Source: Halorientalis sp. IM1011 (GTDB lineage Archaea > Halobacteriota > Halobacteria > Halobacteriales > Haloarculaceae). From it: DNA of 64,000 nucleotides. The notes below the pieces were generated by a model that was not told the origin of the DNA, ran no database searches, and saw nothing but the letters and a program-made list of their open reading frames with translations. Positions within the stretch are counted from its first letter, which is position 1. Each line of letters opens with the position of its first letter. The stretch covers positions 682,001 through 746,000 of the forward strand of contig NZ_CP019067.1 in NCBI RefSeq assembly GCF_001989615.1, given 5' to 3'. Shown here in pieces: positions 41,471-49,909 of this stretch. The position numbers were made by a program, and so were the translations under genes.

Positions 41471-42916
41471 TCAGGGAGTAACCGGCCTCGACTCGCCCGC
41501 ACGCTCGACGCTGGCGGACTCACCGTAGTCGAACTCGCTGTCGTCCTCGCCGAACGAGTCATCGCCATCCTCGACGGAGCCGTCGTCCTCGCCCCACGAG
41601 TCCTCTTCGCCCCACGAGTCATCCTCGGACCAGTTTTCGCCGTAGCTATCGCCGTATCCCTCGCCGTATCCGGTTCCGGACCCGAGGAACGCGCCGGTCG
41701 CGTTCTCGGCGAAGTCGATCAGCGCCCGGTAGCCGTCGGCGACGCCTGCGGGGGAACTCTCGAAGGTCACCACCACGTCGGCCCCGTCGCGCGAGATGGT
41801 CGTATTGTCCAGCAGCGCCGCTGTCTCGTTGGGCGGGACGGTGTACTCCATCGCCGTGAGGGTCCCGCCGAGCAGGTCCCGGAGGTCCGCGGCAGTGTCG
41901 CCGTTGCGTGCGGTCAGTCGGAACTCGTACCCGACGACGCCGTCGGAGCCACTCCCGTCCGTGTAGTACGCGCCCGCGTAGGATTCGACGTCGAGGAGGT
42001 TCCGGAGGCGGTCGATGTTGTCCAGCCCCGGGATGCCGGTCATCGCCGCCGTCTCGTTGGCCGCCGAGAGGTTGGCCTCGTCGGCGTCCTCCGGGACCGT
42101 CCCGGCGAAGCGAACGTGGCCGTCCGGCGACGATTCGTAGGCGTTCCGGAGGTCGTCGTCGATGGCCTCACCTGCGCCGCGATCCACGTCGACGGCGTCC
42201 TTCACGGCCGCCTCGGTCCCGGTGGCGAACTCGCCGTCGTCGAGGACCGCGATCCACGTCGGCCCGCTGTCGACGGGATCCGTCTCTGACTCGACGTCTA
42301 TCTCGCCGAACCCGCCCGCCTCGGTTTCGGACTCGAACCCGCCAGCCTCGGTTTCGGACTCGAACTCGCCGCCCGTGGTTGCGCTGTCGGACTCCCGGTC
42401 CTCCCCGTCGGTGGACTCGTTGTTCTCGACGACGTAGACGGTATAGCCCTGATAGGTCCGCTGTTCGTAGTCGGAGCCGTTGGCGGTGGCCTCGACGAAC
42501 GCGTCGGTTTCCCAGTCGGAGTCGACGACAGCGCCGCTGTAGTTCGACTCGCCCTCGTCACCGTACGCGGAGAAGGCGGTCATGCCGTGGAACCCATCGA
42601 GGGACAGTTCGCTGTCGTTCTCCGCCTCCTCGACGGCCGCCTCGAAGTCGTCGGGGCCGTCGTAGCTCTCGTTCGCCGACGCGGTCACGTCGATGAACTC
42701 GTCGACCAGCGCGCGGGTCGTCTCGTCCTCGGTGATGTCGCCGTCGACGTGCATCACCGTGTCGGCCTCCGCGGGGACGGCCCCGAGCATGTCCTCGCTG
42801 GCCAACAACCCACCGGTCAGCGCCATGTACGTCGCGGCACCGCCGACCGCGACGACCACGACGCTCGTCAGCGCCACCTGGAGTTTGTTCGCCGCCAGCA
42901 CCTCCGACAGCGCCAT
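41471..42916 (-). CDS. Membrane-anchored surface protein with tandem repeats
   Basis: A 481-residue acidic protein. A hydrophobic signal anchor (about 12-36, LQVALTSVVVVAVGGAATYMAL) is followed by a domain that may belong to the DUF3352-like class (VPAEADTVMHVDGDITED, FHGMTAFSAYGDEGESNY). In the middle FESETEAGG occurs twice in tandem (DNA 42311-42364), and near the C-terminus DSWGEEDSWGEDDGS forms another tandem repeat in a Gly/Asp/Glu-rich tail. It is first in a minus-strand set with an ABC-2 exporter. It may be a cargo or accessory of that exporter; function unknown. Confidence 0.75.
   Translation of the reverse strand: MALSEVLAANKLQVALTSVVVVAVGGAATYMALTGGLLASEDMLGAVPAEADTVMHVDGDITEDETTRALVDEFIDVTASANESYDGPDDFEAAVEEAENDSELSLDGFHGMTAFSAYGDEGESNYSGAVVDSDWETDAFVEATANGSDYEQRTYQGYTVYVVENNESTDGEDRESDSATTGGEFESETEAGGFESETEAGGFGEIDVESETDPVDSGPTWIAVLDDGEFATGTEAAVKDAVDVDRGAGEAIDDDLRNAYESSPDGHVRFAGTVPEDADEANLSAANETAAMTGIPGLDNIDRLRNLLDVESYAGAYYTDGSGSDGVVGYEFRLTARNGDTAADLRDLLGGTLTAMEYTVPPNETAALLDNTTISRDGADVVVTFESSPAGVADGYRALIDFAENATGAFLGSGTGYGEGYGDSYGENWSEDDSWGEEDSWGEDDGSVEDGDDSFGEDDSEFDYGESASVERAGESRPVTP
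42311..42364. repeat. Two tandem 27-base units inside the surface-protein gene
   Basis: Units at 42311-42337 and 42338-42364 differ at one base only and encode two copies of FESETEAGG. A shorter 18-base tandem with two mismatches, units 41591-41608 and 41609-41626, encodes the DSWGEE repeats near the 3' end of the same gene. Both lengths are multiples of three, so copy-number change would keep the frame. Confidence 0.8.
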
Positions 42917-43060
42917 CAGCGACCCTCCCGCACAAGCGTCGATTCCGTGTCCGAACTATCGCTCCGGCTCCGATACTGTCCGCTCATATTTGTGAAGATT
43001 CCATCACGATGGGATAAAGAAGTTCCCCTCGAAACGGAGCGTGTTACCGCCCGCGGCGAC

Positions 43061-44749
43061 TCACTCGTGGCGACCTTTGAGCGTCTGTTTGTCGGTCTTG
43101 CCCACGTCGGTCAGCGGAATCTCGTCGACGACGTGAACCTCCTCGGGCATGGCCTGCTTCGGAACCTTGCCCGCGAGGTGGTCACGAACGTCTTCCTCGG
43201 TGAGATCACCGTCGTAGTCGGGGTCCTCCTGGACGTAGACGATGACGACCTCGCTGCCGGGGCGGTCCGGGTCCGGCGCGCCGATGGTCGCCGGGCGGTG
43301 GACGCCGGGGTGGGAGAACAGGACCTCGTCTACCTCCTCGGAGTAGACCTTCAGCCCCGAGACGTTGATCATGTTCTTCACGCGGTCGACGATGTAGAAG
43401 CGACCCTTGGCGTCGATCTTCGCCACGTCACCGGTCGCGACGAACCCCTCGTCGTCGAACGGGTCCTTGCTCTCGTCGAGGTAGCCCTTCATCCGCTGGG
43501 GGCCGTTCAGCAACATCTCGCCTTCGAGTTCCTCGTCGATGGCCTTCTGGAGGGGAATCTCCTCGCCGGAGTCCACGTCGACGAGTTTGACCTCCGTGTC
43601 CGGGACCGGCACGCCGATTGTCGGCATGTCGAAGCCCTCCTCGCGAGTGTCCTCGCCCAGCAGCATGTCCTGCAGGCCGCGGGTGTTGAAGTGGGTGACC
43701 GGGGACATCTCCGAGAGGCCGTAGCCCTGGGAGACGCCCTTCGATTTCTCCTCGAACTGCTCTTTGGTCTCGGTGGCAAGCGGCGCGGACCCGGAGAGGC
43801 CGACGACGTCCTGATCGAGGTCCTCGTTGACGATCTCCATGAACTGCGTCGGGACGCCCATCATGATCAGGGGCTCGCGCTCCTCGATCAGATCGACCAT
43901 CATCTCCGTGTCCCGGGCGTCGGGCACCATCAGGATCTCCAGGCCGAGTTCGATCAGCGAGTGCTGGACCGAGTAGCCGTAGGCGTGGTACATCGGCAGC
44001 GCCATCACTGCCCCCTCGTCGCCCCGCATCATGTCCGCCATCCGCGACTGGGCGGCGTTTGCCTGCAGGGCGTTGGCCACCAGATTCCGGTGGGTGAGCT
44101 GACAGCCCTTCGGTAGGCCGGTCGTCCCACCCGTAAAGAGGAGCGTGTGCACGTCCTCTTCCACGTCGAACTCGACTTCGGGCGGGTTCGGCTCGGTGGA
44201 CTCGATCACGTCGGTGAGCCACTCGACGCCCTCGACGGCCTCGTGGTCCTCGGGGGGGTCCTCGCTGTAATCGTCGACGGTGGTAAGGATGACGTCGTCG
44301 AGGTCCAGTTCCTCCTGGAGGCTCTCGATGAGATCACGGTGTTTGTCCTGTCCGATGAGGACCTCGGGCTGGCCCTGTTCGAGCCGGTAGATCAGGTCCT
44401 CCTCGGCGTCGAGGAAGTCGTTCGGGATGTGGACCCCACCGGCCCGGGAGATGGCGTTCTCAGCGACGACGAACTGGATCGAGGTCGGCAACACCGTCGC
44501 GACGCGACTCCCCTTCTCGACCCCCCGGTCGCGAAGCGCCGTCGCCAGCCGGTCGACCTGCTCGACCAGTTCCGGATACGTGTACATCTGCCCCAGCTGG
44601 ACGAGTCCCTGTTCGGGGTGCTCGTCTGCCGAATCGTAGAGGAACTGGTGAACCGGCTGGTCGGGATACGGTTCGAGCGACTCCGGCACGCCGAACTGCT
44701 CGTACTCGGCGAACCACGGTTTCTCGGGTAGCTCGGTTGCGTCTGACAT
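43061..44749 (-). CDS. Long-chain-type fatty-acyl-CoA ligase (AMP-forming)
   Basis: A 562-residue ligase with the AMP-binding signature FTGGTTGLPKG, the A4/A5 region QGYGLSEMSPVTHFN, the A8 motif GDVAKIDAKGRFYIVDRVKNMINVSGLKVYSEEVD and the catalytic Lys in DVGKTDKQTLKGR. It converts a carboxylic acid, CoA and ATP to acyl-CoA. The end of the sequence, LKGRHE, is normal. A TATA-like box (44775-44784) lies 26-35 bases upstream of the ATG. It is not part of an operon; the long gap upstream (44750-45102) separates it from the ferredoxin gene. Confidence 0.92.
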   Translation of the reverse strand: MSDATELPEKPWFAEYEQFGVPESLEPYPDQPVHQFLYDSADEHPEQGLVQLGQMYTYPELVEQVDRLATALRDRGVEKGSRVATVLPTSIQFVVAENAISRAGGVHIPNDFLDAEEDLIYRLEQGQPEVLIGQDKHRDLIESLQEELDLDDVILTTVDDYSEDPPEDHEAVEGVEWLTDVIESTEPNPPEVEFDVEEDVHTLLFTGGTTGLPKGCQLTHRNLVANALQANAAQSRMADMMRGDEGAVMALPMYHAYGYSVQHSLIELGLEILMVPDARDTEMMVDLIEEREPLIMMGVPTQFMEIVNEDLDQDVVGLSGSAPLATETKEQFEEKSKGVSQGYGLSEMSPVTHFNTRGLQDMLLGEDTREEGFDMPTIGVPVPDTEVKLVDVDSGEEIPLQKAIDEELEGEMLLNGPQRMKGYLDESKDPFDDEGFVATGDVAKIDAKGRFYIVDRVKNMINVSGLKVYSEEVDEVLFSHPGVHRPATIGAPDPDRPGSEVVIVYVQEDPDYDGDLTEEDVRDHLAGKVPKQAMPEEVHVVDEIPLTDVGKTDKQTLKGRHE

Positions 44750-45102
44750 CTACATTTATTTCCCATCCCCCGTGGCTTAAATCCGCATGATTAGCCATCA
44801 GCGACCGCCCATATACCGGATGCGCCGGAAAACTTCGGCCCTATAATACGCGCAGTATCGGATGAACGCAACAAACCGACTGAAAGCGGTAGATCCGGTG
44901 TGAGTCAGGTTATTCGGTCGCCGTCCTGTTCGTCTTCGCTCCACCACCACGCCGGTGCAGGTGACGTCGACCTGCGTCTCGGTATCGGCCGAGACCGAGT
45001 CGCCGCTCGCCCATCCGGAGACGCTCGCTTCGCTCCCGTCTCCCGGCTCGCTTCGCTCACCGTTCGTACATTCGGAGACGCTCCTTTCAGTCGCGTCTCC
45101 CG
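44750..45102. other. 353-base intergenic region with two hairpins
   Basis: No credible gene is seen here; open frames lack start signals and motif content. The left part carries the promoter of the acyl-CoA ligase (TATA-like 44775-44784). Near the ferredoxin stop lie two inverted repeats that share a GGAGACG half: 45017-45023 with 45037-45043 (7 bp, 13-base loop) and 45074-45081 with 45093-45100 (8 bp, 11-base loop), both suited as 3' structures for the ferredoxin transcript. Short runs like GCTTCGCT recur between them. Confidence 0.5.
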
Positions 45103-45429
45103 TCAATCGTCGGCAGCCGCCCCAGCCGTCTCCTCGGCGTCGGCCTCGATACTGGGCGGGTACTTCCCGCGATCCAGCACGAGGTCGGATTGCGGCCGCG
45201 CCATACAGGTCAGCGCGTACTCCTCGCGCTCGGCATCGGTGAGTCCGTGCGCCGCGGGCTGGGTGACTTCGCCCTCGACGACCTTCGCCGAGCAGGCAAG
45301 ACACATCCCGACCCGACAGGAGTACTCCTGGGCGATCCCCTCCTCGATGCACCGGCGGAGGATCGTCTCCGTCTCCGAGACCGTGATCTGTTCCCCCGTC
45401 CCCGCGAATTCGACGGTGTAGTCGGTCAT
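45103..45429 (-). CDS. 2Fe-2S plant-type ferredoxin
   Basis: A 108-residue ferredoxin with Cys38, Cys43, Cys46 and Cys75 in YSCRVGMCLACSAKVVEG and LTCMARP, the CX4CX2CX(n)C pattern of plant/cyanobacterial-type 2Fe-2S proteins. Acidic residues are frequent at the ends, as usual in halophiles. It transfers single electrons; partners are not evident here, though the geranylgeranyl reductase divergent from it may use a ferredoxin as reductant. The ATG at 45429 (MTDYTVEFAGTGEQ) is preferred over an upstream in-frame start at 45456. Confidence 0.93.
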   Translation of the reverse strand: MTDYTVEFAGTGEQITVSETETILRRCIEEGIAQEYSCRVGMCLACSAKVVEGEVTQPAAHGLTDAEREEYALTCMARPQSDLVLDRGKYPPSIEADAEETAGAAADD

Positions 45430-45539
45430 ACCCTCGGATTGGGCACCACCTGTCAAAGGTCTTTATCCCGGAACTCGTCCCCGCCGCGAGGACAGGACGG
45501 GAATAAAGAGTTTTCTCGATGGGGCAATCAGGGGCGAAT

Positions 45540-46952
45540 ATGGCTACACAGGAGGCCGACACCGGTGATTCGACCGCCGGTGGCGGGACCCGGTCGTACG
45601 ACATCGTCGTCGTGGGGGCGGGGACGGCAGGGTGTTACGCGGCCGCGACCGCCGCACGCGAAGGACTCGACGTCGTCATCGTCGAGCGCAAGTCCGAGCA
45701 GGAGGCCGGACACATCGCCTGCGGGGACGCGCTGAAGGGCGCCGACAACTTCCCGGACAGCATCCCCAAATCGCAGATCGAACCGGCCTTCACGAACACC
45801 GTCGTGGATCACGGGCGCTTCGAGATTCCCTCCGAGGACGCGGTGCTCGACATCCCGGTCCCGGGCGAACTCGCCGTCATCGACCGCTGGGAGTACGGCC
45901 GCCTGCTGATCGAGGGCGCGGAGAAAGCCGGCGTCGAGTTCCACTACGACACGGTCGTCCAGGACGTGAACCAGACCGCGGACGGTCGCGTGACCGGCGT
46001 CGACGCCGTGCGGCAGGGCGAACCGATCACCTACGAGGCCGACGTGACCATCGACGCCGCGGGCGCGCTGTCGATCCTGCAGGACAACGCCGACCTCTCG
46101 GATGCGACCTTCGACACCAACGTCAACTACTCGCAGTTCTCCTCGGGCTACCGGGAGATCATCGAGGTCGACGAGCCAGTGGACTGGTCCGACGCGCTGG
46201 TCTTCAAGCCGACCAAGCGGGCCTCGGGCTACCTCTGGTACTTCCCGCGGACTTCGACGGAGATCAACGTCGGCCTCGGCTTCCAGATGAACGAGGAGCC
46301 GATGCAACTGGTCGAGGACCTCAAGGAGGACGTGCGCAACCGGCCTGAGTTCGAGAACGCACGCGTCACGGACAAACTCGGCGCGGCGCTGCCGACCCGG
46401 CGGCCCTACGACTCGGCGGTCGCACCCGGCTTCCTCGCGGTCGGCGACGCCGCCGGCCACGTCAACCCGACGACCGGCGGCGGCATCGCCGGCGCGGCCT
46501 ACGCCGGCCAGTACGCCGCAGAGGAGGCCATCGACGCCCTCGGCACTGGTGACCTCGGTGAGGGCGCACTCTGGGAGTACAACCGCCGGATCATGGACCA
46601 CTTCGGCGGGCGCTACGCCGCGCTGGACGTGTACAACATCTTCACGATGGCCTACGATCTGGACGACCTGATGGCATTGCTGGCCGCGATGCCGGGCGAA
46701 CAGCTCGCGGAAGCCCTCTACGAGGGGTCGACCGACATCAGCCTCCCCCTGAAGGTGAAGACGGCGATCAAGACCTTCGGCCACTGGAAGACGATCTACG
46801 ACCTCTACCAGACGAAGAACCTGGCCGACCGCCTGCTCGACCACTACGGGAGCTACCCGACGTCCCCCGACGGGTTCGAGTCCTGGCGTGCCGACCGCGA
46901 CGCCGTGATGGACGAGATCTACGAGACGACCGGCGCCGAACCGAAGTACTGA
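45540..46952 (+). CDS. Geranylgeranyl reductase family flavoprotein
   Basis: A 470-residue FAD protein: VVVGAGTAGCYAAATAAREGLDVVIVER is the dinucleotide-binding start, IACGDALKGAD and the DRWEYGRLLIEGAEKAG segment follow the family, and FLAVGDAAGHVNPTTGGGIAGAAYAGQ is the C-terminal FAD-binding part. In archaea such enzymes saturate the isoprenoid chains of membrane lipids or quinones. A TATA-like GAATAAAGAG at 45501-45510 lies about 34 bases before the ATG at 45540, which supports this start over the one at 45519. The 2Fe-2S ferredoxin gene is divergent and adjacent. Confidence 0.9.
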   Translation: MATQEADTGDSTAGGGTRSYDIVVVGAGTAGCYAAATAAREGLDVVIVERKSEQEAGHIACGDALKGADNFPDSIPKSQIEPAFTNTVVDHGRFEIPSEDAVLDIPVPGELAVIDRWEYGRLLIEGAEKAGVEFHYDTVVQDVNQTADGRVTGVDAVRQGEPITYEADVTIDAAGALSILQDNADLSDATFDTNVNYSQFSSGYREIIEVDEPVDWSDALVFKPTKRASGYLWYFPRTSTEINVGLGFQMNEEPMQLVEDLKEDVRNRPEFENARVTDKLGAALPTRRPYDSAVAPGFLAVGDAAGHVNPTTGGGIAGAAYAGQYAAEEAIDALGTGDLGEGALWEYNRRIMDHFGGRYAALDVYNIFTMAYDLDDLMALLAAMPGEQLAEALYEGSTDISLPLKVKTAIKTFGHWKTIYDLYQTKNLADRLLDHYGSYPTSPDGFESWRADRDAVMDEIYETTGAEPKY

Positions 46953-47121
46953 CGGCCGCGAGAACCGCTCTTTCCCCGTTTGACTTAAACCCCCGGCGAT
47001 CAATCGCTCAAGATTTATCAGGTATAACTACAAACAATGTTACACGACGGGGGCGGTACCTTCGTGGGCATGTGGTGCTGTGCGGGCGTGACAGTAGGTG
47101 ACCGTCCCGGTGGGGGCAACC

Positions 47122-47646
47122 ATGAACGTGAAACGACTATTCACAGACGATTCGGCAGTGTCACCGGTCATCGGCGTCGTGCTGATGGTCGCGATCACAG
47201 TGTTGCTGGCCGCGACGGCAGCGACATTCTTCCTCGGTATCGGGCAGGACAACAGCAACAGTACGCCACAGGTAGCGACGAGTTTCGACTACGATCAGGA
47301 CACCAATGCAGCCGGCCACCGTGCCGATAGGCTGAAGGTCAGCCACGACAGCGGCGATACGATCACAGCGAAGAACCTCGACATCGTGGTCTCGGATGCA
47401 GCCAAGTACGATACCGGAAAGGCCACCTGGACGGACCTGAACAACAGGTTCCAGTGGAACGACTTCGACGGAGTCGACAGCGACGACCAGATTTCCGGGG
47501 GCGACAGCGTGACGCTGAACGCCACCGACAAACCGCTAGACCACTCGAATATCAAGGGGCTCAACCTCGACGGCGCGACGGTCAAACTCGTCTGGGACGA
47601 TCCGGGTAGCAGTTCGACGTTCACACTGAACACCTGGCAGGACTGA
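47122..47646 (+). CDS. Archaeal type IV pilin
   Basis: A 174-residue pilin. The prepilin signal MNVKRLFTDDSAVSPVIGVVLMVAITVLLAA carries the haloarchaeal H-domain with the SAVSPVIG processing site and is followed by a beta-rich, Asp/Asn/Thr-rich domain suited to N-glycosylation (several NxS/T sites). Pilins of this type are processed by PibD and used in adhesion or as archaellum-related filaments. The ATG at 47122 gives a normal short N-terminus. It stands alone here; assembly genes pilB/pilC are not in the window. Confidence 0.88.
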   Translation: MNVKRLFTDDSAVSPVIGVVLMVAITVLLAATAATFFLGIGQDNSNSTPQVATSFDYDQDTNAAGHRADRLKVSHDSGDTITAKNLDIVVSDAAKYDTGKATWTDLNNRFQWNDFDGVDSDDQISGGDSVTLNATDKPLDHSNIKGLNLDGATVKLVWDDPGSSSTFTLNTWQD

Positions 47647-47677
47647 GGCTGCGAACCGATTTTCCGCTTTTTCCTTA

Positions 47678-48958
47678 TCAGGGAGCCTCGCGTCCGAGGT
47701 GTGTGATGGTGTCTGCGAGCACCGCGACACCGACGGGCAGGGAGTCCTCGTCCACGTCGAACGTGTCTGTGTGGTGACCGCCGGGGTGGTCGGTGCCGAC
47801 GCAGACGAAGGCGGCGTTGCCGCCGTGGTCCTGCACGCGTCGCATCAGGTAGGTCGCGTCCTCGCTGCCGCCGAGGTCGTCGTGGCGCAGGACCGTCTCG
47901 ACGCCGTCGGTCCGCCCGGCGACGACTTCGACCACGTCGACCAGTTCCGGGTCGCTCTCGGCGCTTGGGGCCTGTCCCGCGGTTTCGATCTCGACCTCGC
48001 AGTCGTGCATGGCTGCGGCATTGTCCATGACGCGGTCGGCACGCTCGCGCATGTACTCCATCAGGTCGGTCGTCTCCCCGCGGACCTCGCCCTCGATGTA
48101 CGCCTGTTCGGGGATGATGTTCGAGGCAGTGCCGCCACCCACGTCACCGGCGTTGACCCGCGTCGCGCCGGCCTCGTTCCGGGGGATCGAATAGAGGTTC
48201 TGCACAGCGGCCGCCATCGCCTGCACAGCGTTGCGGCCCTCGCTCGGGTGGCCGCCGGCGTGCGCGGACTCGCCGGCGAAGTCCGCGCGGAACTGACTCA
48301 CCGCGAGGAAGCCCTCGACCCCCGCGACGACCTCGCCGGTGGGATGATCGAGACCGATGTGCAGCGCCAGCAGGTAGTCGACGTCGTCGAGGTGACCGCT
48401 CTCGGCCATCGGGGCTGCGCCGCCGACGACCTCCTCGGCGGGCTGGAAGAGGACTTTCAGCCGGCCGGCGAAATCACGATCCGAGAGGGCGTCGAGGACG
48501 CCGAGTCCGATGGTCGCGTGGGCGTCGTGCCCGCAGGCGTGCATCGCGCCGGTCTCGGAGCGAAATCCCTCGGCCGCGGGAACGTGGCCGGGGTCGTCGG
48601 ACTCGACCAGCGGGAGGCCGTCGATGTCGACCCGGAGGGCGATCGTCGGACCGTCCCTCTCCCCGTCGAGGACGGCGATCGCGCCGGTGTGGCCGCCGTC
48701 GAGGCGGTCGAGCAGGTCGGGATCGACCCCGGCCTCGCGGGCGCGGTCGCGCCACGCGGTCAGTTCGTCGGGGTCGGGCACGCCCATCCGGGCGTCGGCG
48801 TCGAGTACCTCGGGGCCGACCAGCAGGTCGTCGACGCCGATGGCTTCGAGTTCGTCGATCACGCGGGCGGTGGTCCGGAACTCCCGCCAGGCGGGTTCCG
48901 GGTGGCGGTGGAACTCGCGGCGCAGGGAGACGAGGCGGTCGCGGTCGACGTGGTGCAT
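47678..48958 (-). CDS. M20 family amidohydrolase
   Basis: A 426-residue metallopeptidase-fold amidohydrolase of the M20D type (N-acyl-amino-acid or p-aminobenzoyl-glutamate hydrolases). It has the start LRREFHRHPEPAWREFRTTARVI, the metal-binding HACGHDAHATIG, the catalytic Glu pair in FQPAEEVVGGA, and GSEDATYLMRRVQDHGG near the C-terminus. It hydrolyses an amide bond with two bound metal ions. An insertion after LVGPEVLDADARMGVPDPDELTAWRDRARE lengthens the N-terminal half relative to simple M20D members. The substrate cannot be told. Confidence 0.9.
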   Translation of the reverse strand: MHHVDRDRLVSLRREFHRHPEPAWREFRTTARVIDELEAIGVDDLLVGPEVLDADARMGVPDPDELTAWRDRAREAGVDPDLLDRLDGGHTGAIAVLDGERDGPTIALRVDIDGLPLVESDDPGHVPAAEGFRSETGAMHACGHDAHATIGLGVLDALSDRDFAGRLKVLFQPAEEVVGGAAPMAESGHLDDVDYLLALHIGLDHPTGEVVAGVEGFLAVSQFRADFAGESAHAGGHPSEGRNAVQAMAAAVQNLYSIPRNEAGATRVNAGDVGGGTASNIIPEQAYIEGEVRGETTDLMEYMRERADRVMDNAAAMHDCEVEIETAGQAPSAESDPELVDVVEVVAGRTDGVETVLRHDDLGGSEDATYLMRRVQDHGGNAAFVCVGTDHPGGHHTDTFDVDEDSLPVGVAVLADTITHLGREAP

Positions 48959-48991
48959 GCCGCTCCCGAGGAGTGCAGGAGACTTAAGAAA

Positions 48992-49315
48992 TCAGGTCGT
49001 CTGGCGGCGCTGCTCGATCTCGGCGGAGACGTGGACGCCGTCGGGGAAGTCCCGTTCGGCAACGGAGCGGGCGAACCCGTCGTGGCCGACGATCTCGATG
49101 GTCCGGGTGTAGACGGTGTAGTTCCAGGGCTGGAAGCGGTCGCCGTCGTCGACGAGGCGTTTGCACTGGGGGACGCGCAACTCCTCGGGCGGGTGCGGGT
49201 GGGGACCCTTCAGTTCGACGCCCTTGCGCGCGGCGGTCTCCTTGATCGTGGTGACCACGTCCTCGAGGCGGTGGCGATCGCCGCTTTCGAGCGTGAGCTT
49301 CGTGACGAACGGCAT
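48992..49315 (-). CDS. uS10 family protein, paralogue of ribosomal S10
   Basis: A 107-residue protein that resembles ribosomal protein uS10: a strand MPFVTKLTLESGDRHRLEDVVTTIKETAARKGVELKGPHPHPPEELRVPQCK, where S10 has GVDLSGPVPLPTKTLEVP, and then YTVYTRTIEIVGHDGFA. It lacks the usual last strand of S10 and has its own C-terminus (EIEQRRQTT). The genomic rpsJ normally lies in the ribosomal operon with elongation-factor genes, absent here. The ATG at 49315 is chosen since the frame upstream lacks motifs. It runs in the same direction as the amidohydrolase, 33 bases upstream of it. Confidence 0.75.
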   Translation of the reverse strand: MPFVTKLTLESGDRHRLEDVVTTIKETAARKGVELKGPHPHPPEELRVPQCKRLVDDGDRFQPWNYTVYTRTIEIVGHDGFARSVAERDFPDGVHVSAEIEQRRQTT

Positions 49316-49428
49316 ATAGGGAGCGGATGAGGGCGACGGGCAAAAACCCATCTCTCCGCAGTCGCCGCCGACTGCGTGTCGTGATCCCTCCGATATTCTC
49401 TTAAGTACTGGTTGAATATCGTAGGGTA

Positions 49429-49854
49429 ATGATAGAGGCCACGAGCGCGGGAGCCATCCTCTTTCGCGATACGCGTGGCCGCAGGGAGTACCTCCTGCTC
49501 AAGAGCCGCCCCGGCGACTGGGAGTTTCCCAAGGGCGGCGTCGAGGGCGAGGAAGAACTCCAGCAGACTGCGATTCGCGAAGTGAAAGAGGAGGCCGGAA
49601 TCGCTGATTTCCGGCTCTTGGACGGCTTCCGGGAAGATTACGACTACGTGTTCGAGGCGAACGGGAACACGATTCACAAGACCGTGCACCTGTTCATCGC
49701 CAAATCGTTCGAGGCGAGCGCAGAGCTGTCGAACGAACACCGCGACATGCAGTGGCGCGACTACGAACAGGCGGTAAACACCGTCACGCAGGACGGCCCC
49801 CGCGAGATACTGGAACAGGCCCACGAGTTTCTGAACGAGGAAACCGAGTTCTGA
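49429..49854 (+). CDS. Nudix hydrolase, Ap4A hydrolase-like
   Basis: A 141-residue Nudix protein with the complete box (about 37-58: GVEGEEELQQTAIREVKEEAGI). The start MIEATSAGAILFRDTRGRREYLLLKSRPGDWEFPKGG is like bis(5'-nucleosyl)-tetraphosphatases. The box residues REVKEE coordinate Mg2+. It likely cleaves diadenosine polyphosphates or a similar nucleoside diphosphate-linked compound. The ATG at 49429 is preceded by an AT-rich stretch near 49398-49407. It is co-oriented with the DUF5787-like gene that follows 56 bases on. Confidence 0.9.
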   Translation: MIEATSAGAILFRDTRGRREYLLLKSRPGDWEFPKGGVEGEEELQQTAIREVKEEAGIADFRLLDGFREDYDYVFEANGNTIHKTVHLFIAKSFEASAELSNEHRDMQWRDYEQAVNTVTQDGPREILEQAHEFLNEETEF

Positions 49855-49909
49855 GGCGCGGGCCGGCGCGGGCGACAACGGTTTGAGCCCCGGGTGTGGA
49901 GAGAGCCGT

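Noticed and set aside
44798-45604. Open frame through the 44.75-45.1 kb gap on the minus strand
   Set aside because: It runs through the ferredoxin gene in another frame and contains no domain; the gap is better explained by promoter and hairpin signals.
45528-47003. Long minus-strand open frame opposite the geranylgeranyl reductase
   Set aside because: It has no motif and no start signal, while the plus strand has clear FAD-binding motifs.
46953-47121. Possible tRNA gene in the gap before the pilin
   Set aside because: No cloverleaf with acceptor stem and T-arm could be drawn; the gap contains an AT-rich promoter-like stretch near 47010-47030.
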